DNA of 7,593 bases from Actinomycetes bacterium. Lineage in GTDB: Bacteria; Actinomycetota; Acidimicrobiia; Acidimicrobiales; RAAP-2. The stretch is taken from positions 1 through 7,593 of the forward strand of contig JAKBAZ010000062.1 of the NCBI GenBank assembly GCA_021826255.1. The letters run 5' to 3'. Under the pieces are notes generated by a model. That model was not told the origin of the DNA. It made no database searches and saw nothing but the letters and a program-made list of their open reading frames with translations. A program made the translations under genes and the position numbers. How positions within the stretch are numbered: the stretch's first letter is position 1; every line of letters starts with the position of its first letter. Shown here piece by piece: positions 6,340-7,593 of the stretch.

Positions 6340-7300
6340 CGCGCCTCCGAGGATTGACGAGGTGACACCGAGTGGCGTGGCCATTCAACTCCACTAGGTC
6401 GGGCCGAAACTGTCGACACTCGTCGGTCACCTTCGGACACCGGGGTGCAAAGAGGCACCCCGTCGGTGGCGTGACGAGGGAGGGGGGGTTCCCGGGAATG
6501 CCGGTGAGCTCGCGAAGGTCGCCCACCAGGGAAGGAAACGCGTCCATTAGCCCCACGGAGTAGGGGTGGCGAGGTTGGTCGAAGACCTCGCGGGTGCCAC
6601 CGATTTCCATGAACTCGCCCGCGTACATCACGGCCAGACGGTCAGAAAAATGGGAGACCACGCTCATGTCGTGTGTCACAAAGAGAACGGCGAATCCGAG
6701 TCGGCGACGGAGATTCTCAATCTGTCGCATGAGGGAACGCTGCGCCACGACGTCGAGCGCCGACGTCGGCTCATCCATGATGATGAGCTTGGGTTCGAGG
6801 AGGAGTGCCATCGCGATCATCGCCCGTTGACGCATTCCCCCAGAGAGTTGGAACGGGTAGCTCTTCAAGTGCGTTCGGTCAATCGACACCATGTCGAGCA
6901 CCTCGGCCGAGCGAGATTCAATGCGAGCGTCGTCCCAATCCGTGTGCGCGCGACACACGTCCGCTAATTGAGCCCCGATCGACAAGGTGGGGTTGAGCGC
7001 GTTCATGGCACTCTGCATCACGACGGAGATGTCGCGCCAACGCACTTGCCGCAGGTCCTCACCTTCGAGCCGAGCCAGGTCCGTTCCGTTGAACAGCACC
7101 TCGCCGCCCACCATGCGCGCCGGGGCACTCAAGAGCCGAGCAATGGCGAAGAGCATGGTCGACTTGCCACAGCCCGACTCGCCCACGATGGCGAGAAACT
7201 CGCCCTCCGCCAAGTCGAAAGACACTCCGTTGACGGCCTGGGCCGGGCCGGAGGGAGTCTCGTACTCCACCCGAAGATTCCTCACTTCAAGAACGCTCAC
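6332..7300 (-). CDS. ABC transporter ATP-binding protein, OppD/DppD type
   Basis: The partner nucleotide-binding subunit of the Opp/Dpp-type importer, also 322 residues. Walker A GESGCGKST is at 40-48, the Q-loop Gln at 96 (VVMQSAMNALNP, the form typical of OppD/DppD subunits), signature LSGGMRQR at 152-159, Walker B LIIMDEP at 172-178 with E177, and the switch His at 210. The C-terminal family extension has GCLFAPRCP with C282, C288, C295 and C312. The start is GTG 7300, whose GTGA overlaps the stop codon of the permease gene; the protein then begins directly with the first beta strand (SVLEVRNLRVEY). A longer open frame to 7432 would add 44 low-complexity residues inside the permease gene and is rejected. 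The two ATPases would form a heterodimer on the cytoplasmic face of an OppB/OppC-type permease pair. Confidence 0.95.
   Translation of the reverse strand: MSVLEVRNLRVEYETPSGPAQAVNGVSFDLAEGEFLAIVGESGCGKSTMLFAIARLLSAPARMVGGEVLFNGTDLARLEGEDLRQVRWRDISVVMQSAMNALNPTLSIGAQLADVCRAHTDWDDARIESRSAEVLDMVSIDRTHLKSYPFQLSGGMRQRAMIAMALLLEPKLIIMDEPTSALDVVAQRSLMRQIENLRRRLGFAVLFVTHDMSVVSHFSDRLAVMYAGEFMEIGGTREVFDQPRHPYSVGLMDAFPSLVGDLRELTGIPGNPPSLVTPPTGCLFAPRCPKVTDECRQFRPDLVELNGHATRCHLVNPRRRDD
6344..6348 (-). promoter_or_regulatory. Ribosome binding site of the OppF-type gene
   Basis: GGAGG on the minus strand with 4 nt to ATG 6339. It selects this ATG over the in-frame ATG at 6384. Confidence 0.7.
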
Positions 7301-7593
7301 GCCACCGCCTGCTTTCGTGCTCGGCGCCGCGAAGAACGCAGAGCCGGGTTCGAGACTTCGTCGAACGCGTAGTTGAGTAGAGCGAGAGCCGTGCCGAGAA
7401 GTGCAATCATGATGCCCGGGGTGAGAGCCCACAGGGGAAGGCCCGCGTTGAGGGCCTCATTGTTCTGAGCCCAGTAGAGCATTGCCCCCCACGACTGGGA
7501 GTTGACATTACCGAGTCCCACGAAGAGCAGGCCGGCGGCCGTCAGCACCGCGTAGAGAGCGGACGACAAAAAGTTGGCCACAATCAGTGACGT
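7297..7593 (-). CDS. ABC transporter permease, OppC/DppC type, C-terminal end only
   Basis: The last 98 residues of an integral-membrane permease; the 5' end lies beyond the right edge. Two hydrophobic membrane segments are visible: one around SALYAVLTAAGLLFVGLG and one around PGIMIALLGTALALLNYAF. Between them is the periplasm-side SWGAMLYWAQNNEAL stretch, a hallmark of the OppC/DppC group. A short basic cytoplasmic tail (SSRRRARKQ) ends the protein. The EAA loop that contacts the ATPases should lie just upstream, outside the window. The SWG..LYWAQNNEAL plus DEVSNPALR combination resembles, from memory, Opp-type permeases found beside glycoside hydrolase genes, which fits a saccharide transporter. 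The stop codon overlaps the GTG of the OppD-type gene by 4 bp. Annotation tools may report only a shorter 94-residue piece starting at an internal GTG (7581), but the frame is open to the edge. Confidence 0.88.
   Translation of the reverse strand, partial: TSLIVANFLSSALYAVLTAAGLLFVGLGNVNSQSWGAMLYWAQNNEALNAGLPLWALTPGIMIALLGTALALLNYAFDEVSNPALRSSRRRARKQAVA

Noticed and set aside
6672..6680. TGTGTCACA, similar to the operator half-sites
   Set aside because: It lies inside the OppD-type coding sequence, lacks the AT-rich centre and full arms of the two operators, and is explained by codons.
7301..7432. 44-residue N-terminal extension of the OppD-type ATPase
   Set aside because: It overlaps the permease gene by 132 bp and precedes the normal first beta strand of the family. 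GTG 7300 gives a GTGA overlap.
1..7593. CRISPR array, tRNA, rRNA, insertion sequence or phage genes
   Set aside because: No regularly spaced repeats, RNA gene signatures, transposase motifs or terminal inverted repeats were seen; coding sequence accounts for nearly all of the window.

Overview
The window is GC-rich and encodes eight genes, all on the minus strand, so transcription runs from high to low coordinates. Frequent GTG starts, GTGA stop/start overlaps, a probable leaderless transcript and GC-rich codon use suggest a high-GC Gram-positive bacterium (Actinomycetota). I cannot place it more finely. Five genes start with GTG, two with ATG, and the start of the eighth lies outside the window.

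In transcription order, an import and hydrolysis block comes first (7593 down to 2849). It holds the C-terminal end of an OppC/DppC-type permease, an OppD-type and an OppF-type ATPase, a family GH20 beta-N-acetylhexosaminidase without a signal peptide, and a two-domain GNAT-like acyltransferase-family protein of unknown substrate. These five genes overlap by 4 or 8 bases or abut exactly, so they look like one translationally coupled operon. Next comes a 100-bp AT-rich gap (2749-2848). It carries a well-formed promoter and two near-identical 15-bp palindromes. After the gap follows a second block (2748 down to 1): a DeoR-family regulator, a BtpA/SgcQ-family TIM-barrel protein, and an FGGY-family sugar kinase that runs off the left edge.

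Read together, this is a carbohydrate-utilisation locus. A peptide-type (Opp/Dpp) ABC importer probably brings in a HexNAc-containing di- or oligosaccharide, and the cytoplasmic GH20 enzyme would release the terminal N-acetylhexosamine. The FGGY kinase and the BtpA-like protein would handle a released sugar, and the DeoR protein would sense a sugar phosphate and repress its own promoter. The least conventional parts are the acyltransferase-like gene directly behind GH20 and the BtpA plus FGGY kinase pair, whose reactions do not fit a standard GlcNAc pathway. The clearest DNA-level signal is the promoter with a palindrome filling its spacer and its predicted +1 on the GTG start codon of the regulator. 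The real sugar, the solute-binding protein and the first permease are outside the window.
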